Notes under the pieces: generated by a model
Seen by the model: the letters and a program-made list of their open reading frames with translations, nothing else
Databases searched by the model: none
What the model was told of the DNA's origin: nothing
Program-made: the position numbers and the translations under genes
In this document: positions 45,115-56,842 of the stretch, piece by piece
Layout of the letters: each line of letters opens with the position of its first letter
Numbering within the stretch: position 1 is the first letter of the stretch
DNA from: Lophium mytilinum
Taxonomy: Eukaryota; Ascomycota; Dothideomycetes; Mytilinidiales; Mytilinidiaceae
Length of the DNA: 64,000 bases
Assembly: GCA_010093605.1 (NCBI GenBank)
Contig: MU004181.1
Location: forward strand, 2,262,215 to 2,326,214
Direction: 5' to 3'

Positions 45115-46974
45115 TTTAGAAAGTGATGATCGATTGTCAAGCTACACCCTTCGTCTAGTCCGCAGAAATGAGGCAAGTGTACAAAGTTCTTAATGAGCGT
45201 GGCAGCCACTTTATATGAAGGCAATGGTCCCATCATTGCAGCAACTAAACACAAGGCGCAATGCAAGGTGATCCAAAGCTCGTACAGCTTTTGATGTTAC
45301 CTCAGCTATGGGCATCCTAGCTTAGGTAACTTGGCATCTTGTAGACTACTGCATACTTCGCCGTCTATTCCACTAGCTGAGGGGCAATTCATCCACGAAC
45401 AGTGACTGGTCGGCGAGGTAAAAGGGCTGAGTTGCGGTGAGTTCAGCTCTCTACGAGGACTTGGCATGCAGAACCATAGTCTGAATCTTACCGCTTGACA
45501 TTCGATTAACGACTTCGGAAGACCTTCAACTTCTCGAATAATACAGGCAGGTTGATGCGTTATCAGAACATGGCGTGGTGAGAATTACAGCACGACCTAA
45601 TTTCTCATTTTGAGTTTCCATCGACGCTAATACTAAGAGACACACCTAGAAAGACTGAAGGACCTTACTGGACGTAACGGTGATGACGGTGTTATCACTA
45701 GTAGAAGCCGCCGTCTAGAACTCGTCTTAGTACAGACGCTTCATGGTCGTGTGGTGTTGAACTGAAGGGAGTGGGGTCAGGTGGGGGCAGGGGTGAATTT
45801 GTGCTGCAGCACTTAAAGCTGTCGAGCTACTAAATAGAAATAACACGAGAAGACATGAGTGATCTTGGCTCATGATTCAACAATAGGTGAAGTCAATTTG
45901 TTTACTTCAGAACTCGGATCCATCACTTCTGGTAGGACATGATGTGCAGTCTCCTTCATGGCCCGATCACCTACAGGGGATTCGATACGCGAAAGCATCT
46001 CAGTCGATAGTCCTAATCTTGTTGAATGCAAGCTAAGCTGAGGTCAAGTATAGAAGCGTAAAATGGTGCTCAGAATATCCGTCAATTCAGAAATGCCTAT
46101 CAAAGATATAGGGAATGATCCTTCGAAATTGAAAGTATACCATTTGCGCATAAAGTCTGAAGTATTACTAGTTGCTAAAGAGTGAGCCGTTTCTGGACCC
46201 AAGAACGCTTTATCTTAGTATATTCTTGATGGAATTGATGGAGAGATGTCCCATACTCCAATTTGGGGTACCTAATTCCAAAAGTGAAGGCACAAGCGAT
46301 CGGACAAAGCCGGTGCGGAATTGAGGGGATCCACAATGCTCCCAGAGCGCTAGATTCAAAATGAGTTTCGCGCTTGTCGGTCAGGTTCCGTTGAGCCTCA
46401 AAGTTGGATGCATAGGGGCATCTGGTAGGTCGGAGACGAGGAAGTGGATCAAGATGCCCTTCACCCGCCACTTGGACGCCTCAAGCGCCTCTCCCTGGGA
46501 CCAGTGAAAAGCCGCGCTCCCGTCGATGCTCCAGGTCTCCGGCGACCAGATCCCATTCGCCGGAGATTTGCGGGATGAACAGCTAGGTGCTGAGGTTCGC
46601 AGCTGGCAGGGCGGGTGAACAGATGAGGATGTCTAGACAGCACAGCTGTGTCTGCGTGGGCGTTGCTACCTGAGGATGACATGAAAATTTGACGGGCAGC
46701 AAAATACCGCGTGGGTTGCTCTACGCCTGGCTAAAAAAAAAAGCCCCGTCTCGCGGCGGCGGACATGCAAGGCCGCTGTTTATTGGGACAGAACCTGGCA
46801 GATTCCGCTTATCTCGTCGTAAAAGCAACGACAAGGGTTGCTTAAGCTCCCATTTCGTCCCCGGGCGTCATCGCAAGCAACTTTTTTACTCACCACCACC
46901 CCATCTCACCCTTCCTATATCACCATTTACTCCCCTCTGCCATCTCCAGGCCTCCTTTGCCTCGAGGACTCCCA
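45115..46974. other. Divergent gene-poor region, 1.86 kb
   Basis: Separates the TNT gene from the NADH dehydrogenase gene. Short frames occur but none has gene-like composition. The final 170 bp are pyrimidine-rich. Confidence 0.5.
45210..45215 (-). promoter_or_regulatory. TATA-like element of the TNT gene
   Basis: TATAAA on the minus strand about 95 bp upstream of the TNT start codon. Motif match and spacing only. Confidence 0.45.
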
Positions 46975-48926
46975 ATGGCTTCTGCGATGCGCCCCTTTGC
47001 CGCCCACTCCGCCCTGGCCCAGCTCCAGCACGCCGGCCGCCGGACCTTCACCACTGCGCGGCCCTCAATTATAGCCAACAGGGCGCGCGGAGCTTCGCGT
47101 CCAGTTTTCCATCAGATCGCGCTACGGCAGTCCATACGGCGAGCCTCGACGGAGGGCCCTGCTGCCAAAAGCGCTCCGAAAAGAAGGTTCGGCGTGCTGA
47201 GATGGATGTGGAGAGCGACCTACCTGTCCGCCGTAGGAGGTCTTGTTTACACCGGGTATGGCATTTGGGTGATGCGAAATCCCAACGACCAGCCCGATCC
47301 TGACCCAAGCAAGAAGACGCTGGTCATTCTCGGTACGTGAGCTGAATTGCTGGCATTGATAGTCGATTGACCGCATACAGGGACTGGCTGGGGAGCTGTT
47401 TCGCTGCTCAAGAAGCTCGACACCGAGAACTACAACGTCGTAGTAGTGTCGCCGCGCAATTATTTCCTCTTCACACCCCTGCTTCCCTCATGCACAACGG
47501 GAACCATCGAACATCGTTCCATCATGGAGCCCATCCGAAATTTCCTGCGGCACAAGAAGGCGGCCGTCAAATTTTACGAAGCCGAAGCCACGAAAATCGA
47601 TTACCAGAAGAAGGTTGTGTACATCAACGATGAGTCAGAGATCAAAGGGAACTCGAGTGCAACAGAGGTCCCCTTTGACATGCTCGTTGTTGGCGTTGGA
47701 GCAGAAAACGCTACTTTTGGTAATATTTCCAGAGCGCCCGCTAATAAACCTATAAGCTAACATATTTCAGGTATACCCGGTGTGCGCGAGAACGCCCTCT
47801 TTTTGAAGGAAGTTGGGGATGCCCAAGCTATCAGGAAGCGCATAATGGACTGCTGCGAAACTGCTACATTCAAGGACCAGTCACAGGACGAGATCAAGCG
47901 GCTACTACATATGGTGGTCGTTGGTGGTGGCCCAACTGGCGTCGAATTCGCTGGAGAGCTCCAAGATTTCTTCAACGACGATCTCAAGAAGTGGATACCA
48001 GACATCAAGAGCAACTTTCACGTCACCCTTGTCGAGGCTCTTCCAAACGTACGAAGACCATACAAGTTCTAATAAATTTAAGCTAATAAACTACAGGTTC
48101 TTCCCATGTTCTCTAAGCAACTGATTGAATACACTGAGAAGACTTTCAAGGAAGAAACTATCACTATCCGGACGAAGACTATGGTAAAGAATGTCACCGA
48201 CAAGTACATCGAAGCCGAGTCAGTCGGGCCCGACGGCAAGAAGGTTCTAGAGAAAATCCCCTTCGGCCTACTTGTTTGGGCAACGGGTAACGCCCTTCGC
48301 CCGGTTGTCAAGGACCTCATGATGCAAATCCCCGCTCAGAAGGACTCTCGCCGTGGCCTTGCAGTCAACGAATACCTCGTCGTCAAGGGAACCGAGAGCA
48401 TCTGGGCCGTCGGCGACTGCGCTGTTGCCAACTACGCACCCACCGCGCAAGTAGCGGCTCAAGAAGGCGCTTTCCTTGCCCGCCTCTTCAACCAAATGGC
48501 CAAGACCGAGGAGATTGACGAAGAGCTAAAGAACCTTTCGGCCGCCCAGGAGTCGGCCCCAAGCAAGGAAGCCCGTGACCAGGTCTTCACCGAGATCAAA
48601 GAACTCCAGAAGCGACTGCGTAGGGTCAAACAGATGGGCCCCTTCGAGTACTCGCATCAAGGTTCCCTCGCCTACATCGGATCCGAGAAAGCCGTTGCAG
48701 ATATAAGCTGGTTGACTGGTAACTTCGCGACTGGAGGAACTCTGACCTACTTCTTCTGGCAAAGCGCGTATTTGAGCATGTGCTTCAGCAGTGAGTTCCC
48801 CGTTCCCAGTTTCAAAACACTCAAGAAGACGCCATACTGACCACTAGCACAGCCCGCAACCGAATTCTCGTGATTATGGACTGGGCAAAAGCCAAGATCT
48901 TCGGCCGCGACGTGTCCCGAGAGTAG
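46975..48926 (+). CDS. Type II (alternative) NADH dehydrogenase, mitochondrial, probably external
   Basis: Five exons (46975-47332, 47381-47719, 47771-48048, 48097-48790, 48853-48926) give 580 residues. The first about 60 residues are Arg/Ala/Ser-rich without acidic residues, a mitochondrial presequence. A hydrophobic helix (TYLSAVGGLVYTGYGIWV) follows. The FAD-binding GTGWGA lies near residue 120, the NADH-binding VVGGGPTGVEFAGEL in the middle, and AVGDCA closes the second dinucleotide fold. The enzyme passes electrons from NADH to ubiquinone without pumping protons. The helix after the presequence fits the external (NDE) class, but the EF-hand insertion of some NDE1 proteins is replaced here by a charged helical insert. 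The last exon encodes only 24 residues, with the conserved membrane-anchoring C-terminus. Confidence 0.92.
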
Positions 48927-49690
48927 AGCGATGGTTTACAGTCCTCCCCATCTTTAACCTCCGTCCCCCTCCCCGCTGAGCCAATGGGGTTGTAGAATAC
49001 CTCTATACCTTCTCAAATACCTTCTGTAATGCTATGTCTTCACCTCCTTTCCCCTCTCCTTCGTCCTAATCTGGGCGGGTTTAGGACTGGGCAACGAAAT
49101 TCTCTAGAAACACGGAGTTTGGCTTTCTTCTAGCCCATTTTTTTCTTCTCTTTCTGGATTTGGGCGATGTTATAGAACAGATTGGTGCAATTGGCTAGAA
49201 ATGTGTGTAGGTTCGATCTGGCGACTGTGTATATCTCGAAAGCCGGAATCATGATTCCTGTTCGTTATTGCATGTGGTTGAACAGTGTGGTTGAACAGTG
49301 TTGAAAATGACTGATTACTGAATGTAGCTGTTTAAGCGCTCGTAGAACCGGCGAGGGACGGCTGGTGGACGCGATAAATCACTGGATGTGCGCGGAAAGG
49401 AAGCATATATCACATACTACCCCGACTCCGTCTACGCTCTACGTACGAACGCCGTTGGGAAATCCAAAATCAATGTGACAAGTAGGAAAGGGAAGACGGC
49501 CAATAGCACCAAACCGATGCAGGAACGCTCAGATGACCTGCCTGAAACTCGAGAAGAGTAAAGAAAAACTCTGCTAGCGTTCGTCCCTATACCTCTACAA
49601 AAGCTGCAGCGCGTATTCCATTCGCAACGTTCTCCAAATGAGCTTCGATAGTAAGCTATCAGGTCCGCATGCATGGCCCACAACACCCGT
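48927..49690. other. Convergent intergenic region
   Basis: 3' flanks of the NADH dehydrogenase and DUF676 genes. No further gene seen. Confidence 0.55.
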
Positions 49691-51302
49691 CTAGATGACG
49701 AACTCGCTCAGCCAGTGCCTGACCACTATCCTTCCCTCGTCGAAAGACGGCTTGTTCATGCGAACAATGATGGCAGCGTGGCTGTGTCGGTGGTTATGGA
49801 TGTAGACTGGGTACTTCGTGAACCCAACATCATCCAGCGCCTGGATCATGGCAAACTGATCCGGCGTGAGCGCCAGCGTAGGGAACTCCAGCGAACGAGC
49901 CGACTGCTGTTTCTGCTCGACAACCGAATCGTCATCGCTAGCGCTATTATCGGTGGCTTTTCCCATCGGCGAGGTGCCTGCGCGGGAGAGTGTCGGAGAG
50001 CTAGGCGCGCTGCGAGGGGACGCTAGCTCCTCGCTCCCTGGTGGGAGGTATTCCTGGCTTTGAAGATTGTTCATGTTCTCGAACATCTCCTCGGCTTCGC
50101 GACGCACGTCGTCGAAGATCAGCGGGATGCGGTAGCCGCCAATGTCGATGCCTGCTTTTCCGGATTCGTGCATGCGGATGCGTTGGCGGCTGCGCACGGA
50201 CTGGAAGGCGGAGTTGAGTAGGAACACGACTGTGCCGACGGGGATCAAGATGGCGAGCAAGGCCACGAGGGGGACTTGGCCGAGGATGGTGCGCGTGCTG
50301 CCGGCCAGGCGTGTTGAGAAGGCTGGTAAAGCTCCGGATTCTTCTTTGGGGGAAACGGGGTTGTCCGGGTCGAGGATGACTCGTTCAGTCCCCTCTACGT
50401 AGTTGATCTTGATATTATCTGGGTCCACAAAGGGGTCGATTCGGGATATGCCAGTGGTGTAGTATACGGCGGATCTATCGTTTACGACGTTGGCGTAAAG
50501 AGATTTGTGTTTGAATCTTGACAGTGCTCGTATGAAGATGCTGTCTGGGTCTGCCAAAACCGATAGAAGCGGTCGCCCTGTTTCTCGGAAAGAATCGATA
50601 GTGAACAGCTGTCTTCCCGACATAGATAGAGTCCTCGCTCCCAGCACATTCCAGATGTGGTTATGGTATCCAACGAGAGGGGTCCGGACTCCTAGATGGG
50701 GAGTCGCAAAGGTCGTGAAATTCTTCGTGTTGTCAGCGAGAGCGTATGAGGGCTTCGAGTCGGAAACGTACAACTGGTTCCAACTTGTCAAAGTATCCAT
50801 TATGATACAGAAGTCCAATGGCGTATCTTGCTACCAGACCACCTAGAGAGCTTCGCGCGGTCAGCGGGATTCTTCTTTCCACATAGAGACCACGTACTAT
50901 CCCACTATACTGAGCTTCTTAATCTCGGTCCCATTCCTGGCATGATTCTCTAGCGCCTCCTCGATCTCCTTTGTGACGCGCTCTCCGCCCAATTCGATGC
51001 CATCGTAGGTGAAGCTCCCGGCATTGCGCTTGGCCACTAGAACGTGAAGTCTGTCTTCGGGGTACTTTTCCCGGAGGCTCTTCGCGAGGTATTCAAGATG
51101 CTGAGGGTTTCCCCAAAGCCTACAGCTAGCAGTTAGCAGTGGTCAAAGGTAGGCGAGCAGCAAAAGTACAGTGATTGTGCCTAGAGGGCTGGTCGCGTGA
51201 GGCCAGATGCTCGATGATGCACGCTCGCTGCAGCTATTCTTACCCATGAACAAGGACGCATAAATGATCGGCAGCGGCGGATTGATGACTCGCGGTGTCC
51301 AT
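49691..51302 (-). CDS. DUF676 alpha/beta-hydrolase (Lpl1-like lipase)
   Basis: Four exons, 51302-51244, 51119-50898, 50850-50772 and 50722-49691, give 463 residues. The start VLVHGLWGNPQHL is the oxyanion-hole HG motif of DUF676 serine esterases. The nucleophile elbow is GYSLGG with Ser 95, and FATPHLG follows. These elements span three exon joints, so the exon model is well constrained; the introns are 47-124 nt, two with plain AAG acceptors. A single transmembrane helix (about residues 250-275) and a cytosolic C-terminal region with a Ser/Asp-rich linker follow. In yeast the related Lpl1 is a lipid-droplet phospholipase; acyl-ester hydrolysis at an internal membrane is a fair inference. Confidence 0.87.
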
Positions 51303-52140
51303 TCCTTGGGCGGGGGATTTCAGAATAGTTGAGTCTATACTGCCGAGCGAGAAGGGGAGCACTGTTGCGGTTTTAATACAGCGGGTGACCTCTCGGTCTC
51401 CCGCTCTGCCCGACTACTGTGGCGTTAACAATACCGGTCGGTGCTGATAACGCCGCTTAGGTAGGTAGCCGTCAGTGACGCGGACGAAAAGATCCTAGCC
51501 ACTCGGGAGCCGTCGTGGGCTTCGACAGGGGCGTCTCAACGTTGCTGGAAGAGCCGCAACCACACCTCAGGGTCCACGCCAACTGCTATCACGAAAGAGA
51601 GGGAGAGTCGTTGAAAGCGATCCTGAGTGGAAAGACAAGCGAAAGGGCCTGTTGACTGGAGCGGACGGCGTCTCCTTCTTATCTCCACGACTGGCACGGC
51701 TGCTCCTTTGCGCATTCCAGAGTTTCGCGCCAACAATCTCGGCCTTATCGAAAACACTGGCAAACATCAATCAGTCAGACGCCGCTCCTCCAAGAGGGTT
51801 GAGAGCACGTGACCAACGCCAGTCTCAGCTTGTTGGCCGCCTTTCACCGCCAATCATACCCTCTGAGTGGACAAAGTCTTCCACCACTAGCCATCTCTCA
51901 CTTGAAGCAGCCCTGGTCCATTTCAGTTGCTCTGAACCCTGTGAGGCCTCGTGTCCAACTCCAGGAAGGCTTCGTGTCTTTCCTCCATTTGCTAGGGGCC
52001 AGAGGCATTTCACTCCGCAGCATACTTTCACTCTGCAGCCCAAGCACCGTTTGTAGAGCGTCCCCACGGTTGGCAACGGCCGCCGAACTTCGGCCCCTGT
52101 TTTCCGGGGCCCAGGCAGAGCATCAGCTTAGCATCCAAAG
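51303..52140. other. Divergent intergenic region (DUF676 lipase / REX3)
   Basis: Promoter region of both genes. Frames crossing into REX3 in other phases are not accepted. Confidence 0.55.
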
Positions 52141-54204
52141 ATGTGGTCCACCAAATGTCTATTCCCAAACGTCCCTTGTCCGGAGAGAGACACGTGCCGG
52201 TTACCGCATTGCATCTTCAGTCACGATGCTCCCAGGACGCCTCCGACGGGACCACGCCGTTGGGGAGCCGTTGGTACCAGCTCAAATACTCCCTATGAGC
52301 ATGGAGATCTAAAACGTCGAAGACTTGATTATGGTAGCAAAGCCTCGGTTTCGGTAGATGATTCGCCTAAACAGACGAAAGCAGAGCCAGTACCGTACTT
52401 TGGGTTTGTTATACCTAAGCCAGGCAATAGCACTCCTAGAAGAACAGTGAATGCAGGGGCTACTCGAGACAATGCACTATCAACATCCAAGACATCTCTA
52501 CAGTCGGCGAGAAGAAGTATATCACCGCCACCAATCTCTACTTCGAGAAAGATGGGACATGGACCACCACCTCGATCGAGCAAAGATGAACCCAAAGAGT
52601 CCTTAATGCCACGAGACGTACCTAAAAAGCCGGCCGAATTTACAGTTCGACGCCAACTCATTATTCTTCTTCACCAGTATCTAGTCAAGCTCAACAGCGA
52701 GGTACTCAAGGTGTCAGATGCAGATCACAAAGCCCTTCACTTGACCGAGAATGAACTCATTCGACTAGCTCTTGAAACAGAGGAGAAGATAGCTCTGGAC
52801 AAGCCCTTGGTCTATTCTAACATTATGAAGATGCGTATCATGGCATACAAGAAGATGTCTGTCGTAGATTGGGTAAAAGAACGACACGCACTTCGGGAGT
52901 CTAAGAACAAGAAAGAGGAGCCGACCAAGAAGAAATTCGAACCAGTAGTCACCGGTCTGAGCCCACACGAGGAAGTCATGATGCTTGACCGTATGGTGGC
53001 GAGGCAACATGGATTGGACGCGTATGGCTATGTCACCAAAGCACCAACAGAGGAAGAAATTGGGACGGCTCAAGCAGGCATCGACGCTTCGCACAACTGG
53101 GAGGTATGTGATCGATGTGCCTCGAGGTTTCAAGTATACCCGGACCGGCGCGAGGATGGCGCTCTTACCACGGGTGGGAAATGCATCCATCACTGGGGAC
53201 GAAAGGTATTTCCTAGGAAACAGAAGACCGACCCACTACGTCCACAGCCGCTATACTCCTGTTGCAATGAGCTTGTTGGATCTCCGGGCTGTACGGTTGG
53301 AGACACGCACGTCTTCAAGATATCAGAGCCCAAACGCCTTGCAGCCGTAATGCAGTTTGAAGGAACAAAGTTCAACGAACACGCCAAACCAAATACAGCT
53401 GTCTGTTTTGACTGCGAAATGGGCTACACATGCTACGGTCTCGAACTCATTCGCCTCACGGCGACGTCATGGCCCTCCGGTGAACCTCTCGTTGATGTCC
53501 TCGTTCGCCCCATTGGCGCCATTCTCGATCTCAATACTCGTTTTTCAGGCGTACATCCAGCACATTTCTTCGATGCCCCGGAATATGACCCCGTGAAGGT
53601 TTCCAAGGATCCGAAGACACTTCACATTGTCCCCCACCCAGCTGCTGCTCGGGATCTCCTTTGCTCCTACCTTTCACTCAACACTCCGCTGCTTGGCCAC
53701 GCTCTCGAGAACGACCTAAACGCTGTCCGCCTCATCCATCCCACTATTGTGGACACCGTGCTTCTCTACCCGCATCCTGCTGGGCTTCCTATCCGAAATG
53801 GGCTCCGCGCACTCACAAAACACTATTTGGATTGGGACATCCAGCAAGGCGGCGCCGCCGGACACGACAGTCTAGAAGACGCCAGGGCAACGGGTGAGCT
53901 AGTAAGGTTCAAGGTCATGCGAGAGTGGAAGAAGCTACTGGAAGAGGGGTGGACGGTCAGAGACGGAGCATTCTATCCGCCCCTGCCTCCTGAAGCGCCG
54001 GGAGGTCCCCCGGGAGTCGCGTCGGAGCCTGCTCCCTTACCAGAGGCCGAGGAAGTCGAGTACGCCACGCGCAAGAAGAAACGCAAGAGGAGTATGGCGC
54101 AGCTGGACGGAGCCGCCGATGCTGACGACGATAATACGGGTTATAAAGACCCGGACCAAGTGCCTGAGAAGAAGGCGGAAGAGGATGTCGGGAGCTTGTA
54201 TTGA
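52141..54204 (+). CDS. REX3: RNA exonuclease 3 (Rex3), DEDDh 3'-5' exonuclease
   Basis: A single 687-residue exon. The N-terminus has a CCCH zinc-finger-like cluster (Cys in KCLFPNVPC, then CRLPHC and a His), then a long disordered basic region and a helical domain. The C-terminal exonuclease has the DEDDh residues: Asp 424 and Glu 426 in CFDCEMG, Asp 525 in GHALENDLNAV, and His 575 and Asp 580 in GHDSLEDA. A Cys/His set just before the nuclease (VCDRCASRF, then KCIHHWG and YSCCNELVGSPGC) is typical of Rex3/REXO1-like proteins. Yeast Rex3 trims RNase MRP RNA and other small RNAs. The tail is basic with Asp/Glu clusters. ATG 52141 starts with the zinc-finger segment. Confidence 0.92.
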   Translation: MWSTKCLFPNVPCPERDTCRLPHCIFSHDAPRTPPTGPRRWGAVGTSSNTPYEHGDLKRRRLDYGSKASVSVDDSPKQTKAEPVPYFGFVIPKPGNSTPRRTVNAGATRDNALSTSKTSLQSARRSISPPPISTSRKMGHGPPPRSSKDEPKESLMPRDVPKKPAEFTVRRQLIILLHQYLVKLNSEVLKVSDADHKALHLTENELIRLALETEEKIALDKPLVYSNIMKMRIMAYKKMSVVDWVKERHALRESKNKKEEPTKKKFEPVVTGLSPHEEVMMLDRMVARQHGLDAYGYVTKAPTEEEIGTAQAGIDASHNWEVCDRCASRFQVYPDRREDGALTTGGKCIHHWGRKVFPRKQKTDPLRPQPLYSCCNELVGSPGCTVGDTHVFKISEPKRLAAVMQFEGTKFNEHAKPNTAVCFDCEMGYTCYGLELIRLTATSWPSGEPLVDVLVRPIGAILDLNTRFSGVHPAHFFDAPEYDPVKVSKDPKTLHIVPHPAAARDLLCSYLSLNTPLLGHALENDLNAVRLIHPTIVDTVLLYPHPAGLPIRNGLRALTKHYLDWDIQQGGAAGHDSLEDARATGELVRFKVMREWKKLLEEGWTVRDGAFYPPLPPEAPGGPPGVASEPAPLPEAEEVEYATRKKKRKRSMAQLDGAADADDDNTGYKDPDQVPEKKAEEDVGSLY

Positions 54205-54740
54205 GCTCGAGGGTATTTGGTATTCCCGTCCCAGGAGTTCATCAGTATCCATATATTGCTTTCAGAGCTTGCGTGCATTTATAATGGTAACCGGGTTAAC
54301 TAATCTAATCACATGTAGGATGGCGAAAAGCAAATTGAGGAGATCATATAATTCTATTCGGGTATACTCGTTGACGAAGTGACGTCTACCGACAGGACGA
54401 AAATCACATTGGCAGCAGTCCTGTGGATGTCTTTAGCGATAATATAAATTCTTGATGGCTGCCCAACTACCTCTTTTGCTCATAACCCAGCCCTCTGTGT
54501 AGAGATATCTTGCCGCTCGTCCTCGTTCTAGCCGCGATTGTGAAATCGTCTCATCTTAGACGGTATGGCTTCATGACATCCCTGTCAGAGCGCATATTCC
54601 GTTTTCACCCATCACGTCGAATCTTTCAGCCCCTTCTTATATCATCAATCCACCAAGTGACACTCCATAGCACCCACTCCGGACCTAGGTCCCGCAGCCT
54701 TCATCTTCAGATTTCTCATCAGGTATAGATCAACCCTCCC
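54205..54740. other. Convergent intergenic region (REX3 / PCC1)
   Basis: 3' flanks only. No gene recognised. Confidence 0.55.
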
Positions 54741-55145
54741 TCACACCTTCACCTGCTCTAGTCCCTGCGCCCCCTCCAGGCTCTCGCTCCCGGGCATATC
54801 CACCACGTCCACATCCAACTCCCTCATCACCCCAATGACTACCCCCACGCTCTCAAAGAACCCGTTCACCGCAACCCGCAGCATGCGATTCGTCGTCGCA
54901 GAATACGAGACTTGCAGTACATTCTTAGCTCCAGACTCGGCGGTCGTGTCTGGTGCAACGAGCGTGAATGAGCGGCGCACGAGGGGCGAGAGTTCTTGGT
55001 CTACGGAGAGCGCACGCAGAGCGGTGTCGGCGAGGGCGGGGGTGGGGAAAGGGAGGTGGAGGGTTCTATAGCGAAGTAATTAGCAAGGAGCGCTGGAGGG
55101 TTTTACGGCGGTAGCTTACAGTTTGCAGGGAAATTCGTCAGCCAT
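54741..55145 (-). CDS. PCC1: Pcc1, KEOPS/EKC complex subunit
   Basis: Two exons, 55145-55120 and 55065-54741, give 116 residues. Exon 1 encodes MADEFPCKL, split in the last codon by a 54-nt intron. The protein is a compact alpha/beta Pcc1 fold: LHLPFPTPALADTALRALSVDQEL, then a strand rich in Ser/Thr, then RVAVNGFFESVGVVIGVM. The middle pattern with AVN-x-F and the final helix are the family marks. KEOPS makes the N6-threonylcarbamoyl modification of A37 in ANN-decoding tRNAs, and Pcc1 helps dimerise the complex. The Pro-Gly-Ser-Glu tail is normal variation. It is divergent from the small mitochondrial gene, 341 bp away. Confidence 0.88.
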
Positions 55146-55486
55146 GTTGATGATATTGAAGTGCGCTCGGTGGGGTGGTGTTGAACTTCTCGGTTGGACT
55201 TGCACCGTATAAACGCCAAGCCGGGTAGCTCCTCCCTCCCCGCATATCGGTGAATGTCATAGCGTCATGATGCATCATCGGTGCTGTGAGGCTCTTTCCC
55301 GAGGTCTAGAGTTTAGTGGCATCGTCATGGGTGCTCAGCCCTGTCGTACGGCAGGTTTCGTTCGGTTCATTCAATCCAATTCTCCTCCACAATTTCCAAT
55401 CCTCAGCATACTCTAGCAAGACCTCAACTCTCACTCTCAAACCCATTGATCTGGCTCAATTGACTCCATCGCATCAATCACCCAAC
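55146..55486. other. Divergent intergenic region (PCC1 / small mitochondrial gene)
   Basis: Short shared promoter. An in-frame extension of the plus-strand gene upstream of 55487 has no earlier convincing ATG. Confidence 0.55.
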
Positions 55487-55960
55487 ATGGCCGCTCCATC
55501 CCCCTCAGAGTTCCTCACCTTCTACCGCCGCATCGCTCTCTCACCTACCCTCCGTCGACCTCTCACAACTACCCGCCCACTCGCAACCCGCCCATTCACG
55601 CTCTCCACACGTCTGCAGATAGACTCTTCCGCAAAGACGGACAAATTCCCTGATGATGAGCACGCGACGAGCAAGAAGGATCGGCTAGATGTGCAGTCGG
55701 ATTCCGCGCATTCGGGGAAGAAGTACGTTGAGAATCCGAAACATGAGAGCTTGAAGCTCGTGTTTGCATCCGAAGGGTGGTGATACATGACTGATTGATG
55801 CTGATTTCTTATGTCCAGCTCCAAAGCAACCGGTGAAGGCGGAACCGCGACGGAGCAGTCGGATAGTCAAGGAGCTACTGCGAAGGCGAAGAAGGAGCAC
55901 CCTGAGGCGCCCGATACGGTTATTGGGATGCAGGATGAGAGGGGTGGGAAGGGTGGCTGA
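55487..55960 (+). CDS. Small predicted mitochondrial protein, family unknown
   Basis: Two exons (55487-55722, 55819-55960) give 125 residues. The first about 50 residues are Arg/Thr/Ser/Pro-rich with no acidic residue after residue 8 and end in STRLQIDSS, a good mitochondrial presequence. The remainder is hydrophilic and Lys/Asp/Glu-rich with Gly near the C-terminus. The intron is 96 nt (GTACGT donor, TCCAG acceptor) and keeps frame. Many ascomycete genomes encode short mitochondrial proteins of this shape, but I cannot name the family. Confidence 0.6.
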
Positions 55961-56440
55961 GGGTAGAGGGCATGGAAGCCTGAAGGTCATCACCACGGCT
56001 GGCGTGAGAATGCGGGAAGAAAGTGTAAGACTGCTGTTTTCTGGCGGATATGAAGTTCTGGAAATTTGGGACTTGCCAGACTTCGCGGAAGCTCATAGTC
56101 TCCTGCCTAAAGCTAACCTAGCATGGCTTTAAGCCAGAGCTCAGTTCAAACAACTATTCTCATGTTCTAGGGTCCAGGCTTGTGATTCTCATCTTATAAA
56201 TAATCGTCAATATCCATTTTTGAAGCACATAACCCTTTCATGCGGTTAGTTATCTAGCAGTGGTAATTAGATGGCGTTGCTTACTAGCTATATCCTTCAA
56301 GTTAGGCGAGGCAACAACTCATCGGAATGATTTCGCTCGAGAAGATGTTCGTAGCCTCGAATTTGCGATATTAAGAAGTAATTCCGGTTGCTAGCTAACC
56401 CCGCATTTCAGATGTCAACGTCAAGCTTCCCCGGAATCTA
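55961..56440. other. Intergenic region
   Basis: 3' flank of the small mitochondrial gene, AT-rich from 56150. No gene seen. Confidence 0.5.
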
Positions 56441-56842
56441 CTAATGGTCCTCCCCGGATTGGCGCCTTGACCCTCTCCACCATTGTCCCGGGTTCCACTC
56501 ACCAAAAAACCTAGAATAACGAAACCTCAAAGCTTCTTCAGTATGAGCCAAATCAAGTTCGGCATGAAACCTCAGCCCAGTCGACTTTTCTCTTCTTTTC
56601 ACTACCACGGATGCGACATTAGTCTTCAAGATGAAATCCATCAGTGTGCTTGTCGAAATTCCTGAAGGCTGAAGCCTCAAATGCCCCGGAGGCATATCAT
56701 CCGGCGCTCCGTAAACCCTGGAGCACAGCTTCTGCTTCCCCGGGATTGGCAGATAATAAGTGCTTTGAGCTATGCACTTTAATGAAGTGCTGGAGTTGTG
56801 CTCTTGATCAATAAACCAGTCGTCTTTCCATTCAGGAGCCAT
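56441..56842 (-). CDS. Possible small protein, doubtful
   Basis: A 133-residue frame with ATG, Trp-rich ends and a mixed, globular-looking composition (PIPGKQKL, DFILKTNVASVVVKRRE, then RFFGEWNPGQWW). No family is recognised. Its ATG overlaps that of the kinase-fusion gene inside one CATG, so both starts are unlikely to be used as drawn. It could be a chance frame in a promoter. Confidence 0.25.
   Translation of the reverse strand: MAPEWKDDWFIDQEHNSSTSLKCIAQSTYYLPIPGKQKLCSRVYGAPDDMPPGHLRLQPSGISTSTLMDFILKTNVASVVVKRREKSTGLRFHAELDLAHTEEALRFRYSRFFGEWNPGQWWRGSRRQSGEDH

Noticed and set aside
46689-47303. 204-codon plus frame overlapping the start of the NADH dehydrogenase
   Set aside because: Runs through the promoter and the presequence in another phase; the dehydrogenase frame with its introns is clearly the real one.
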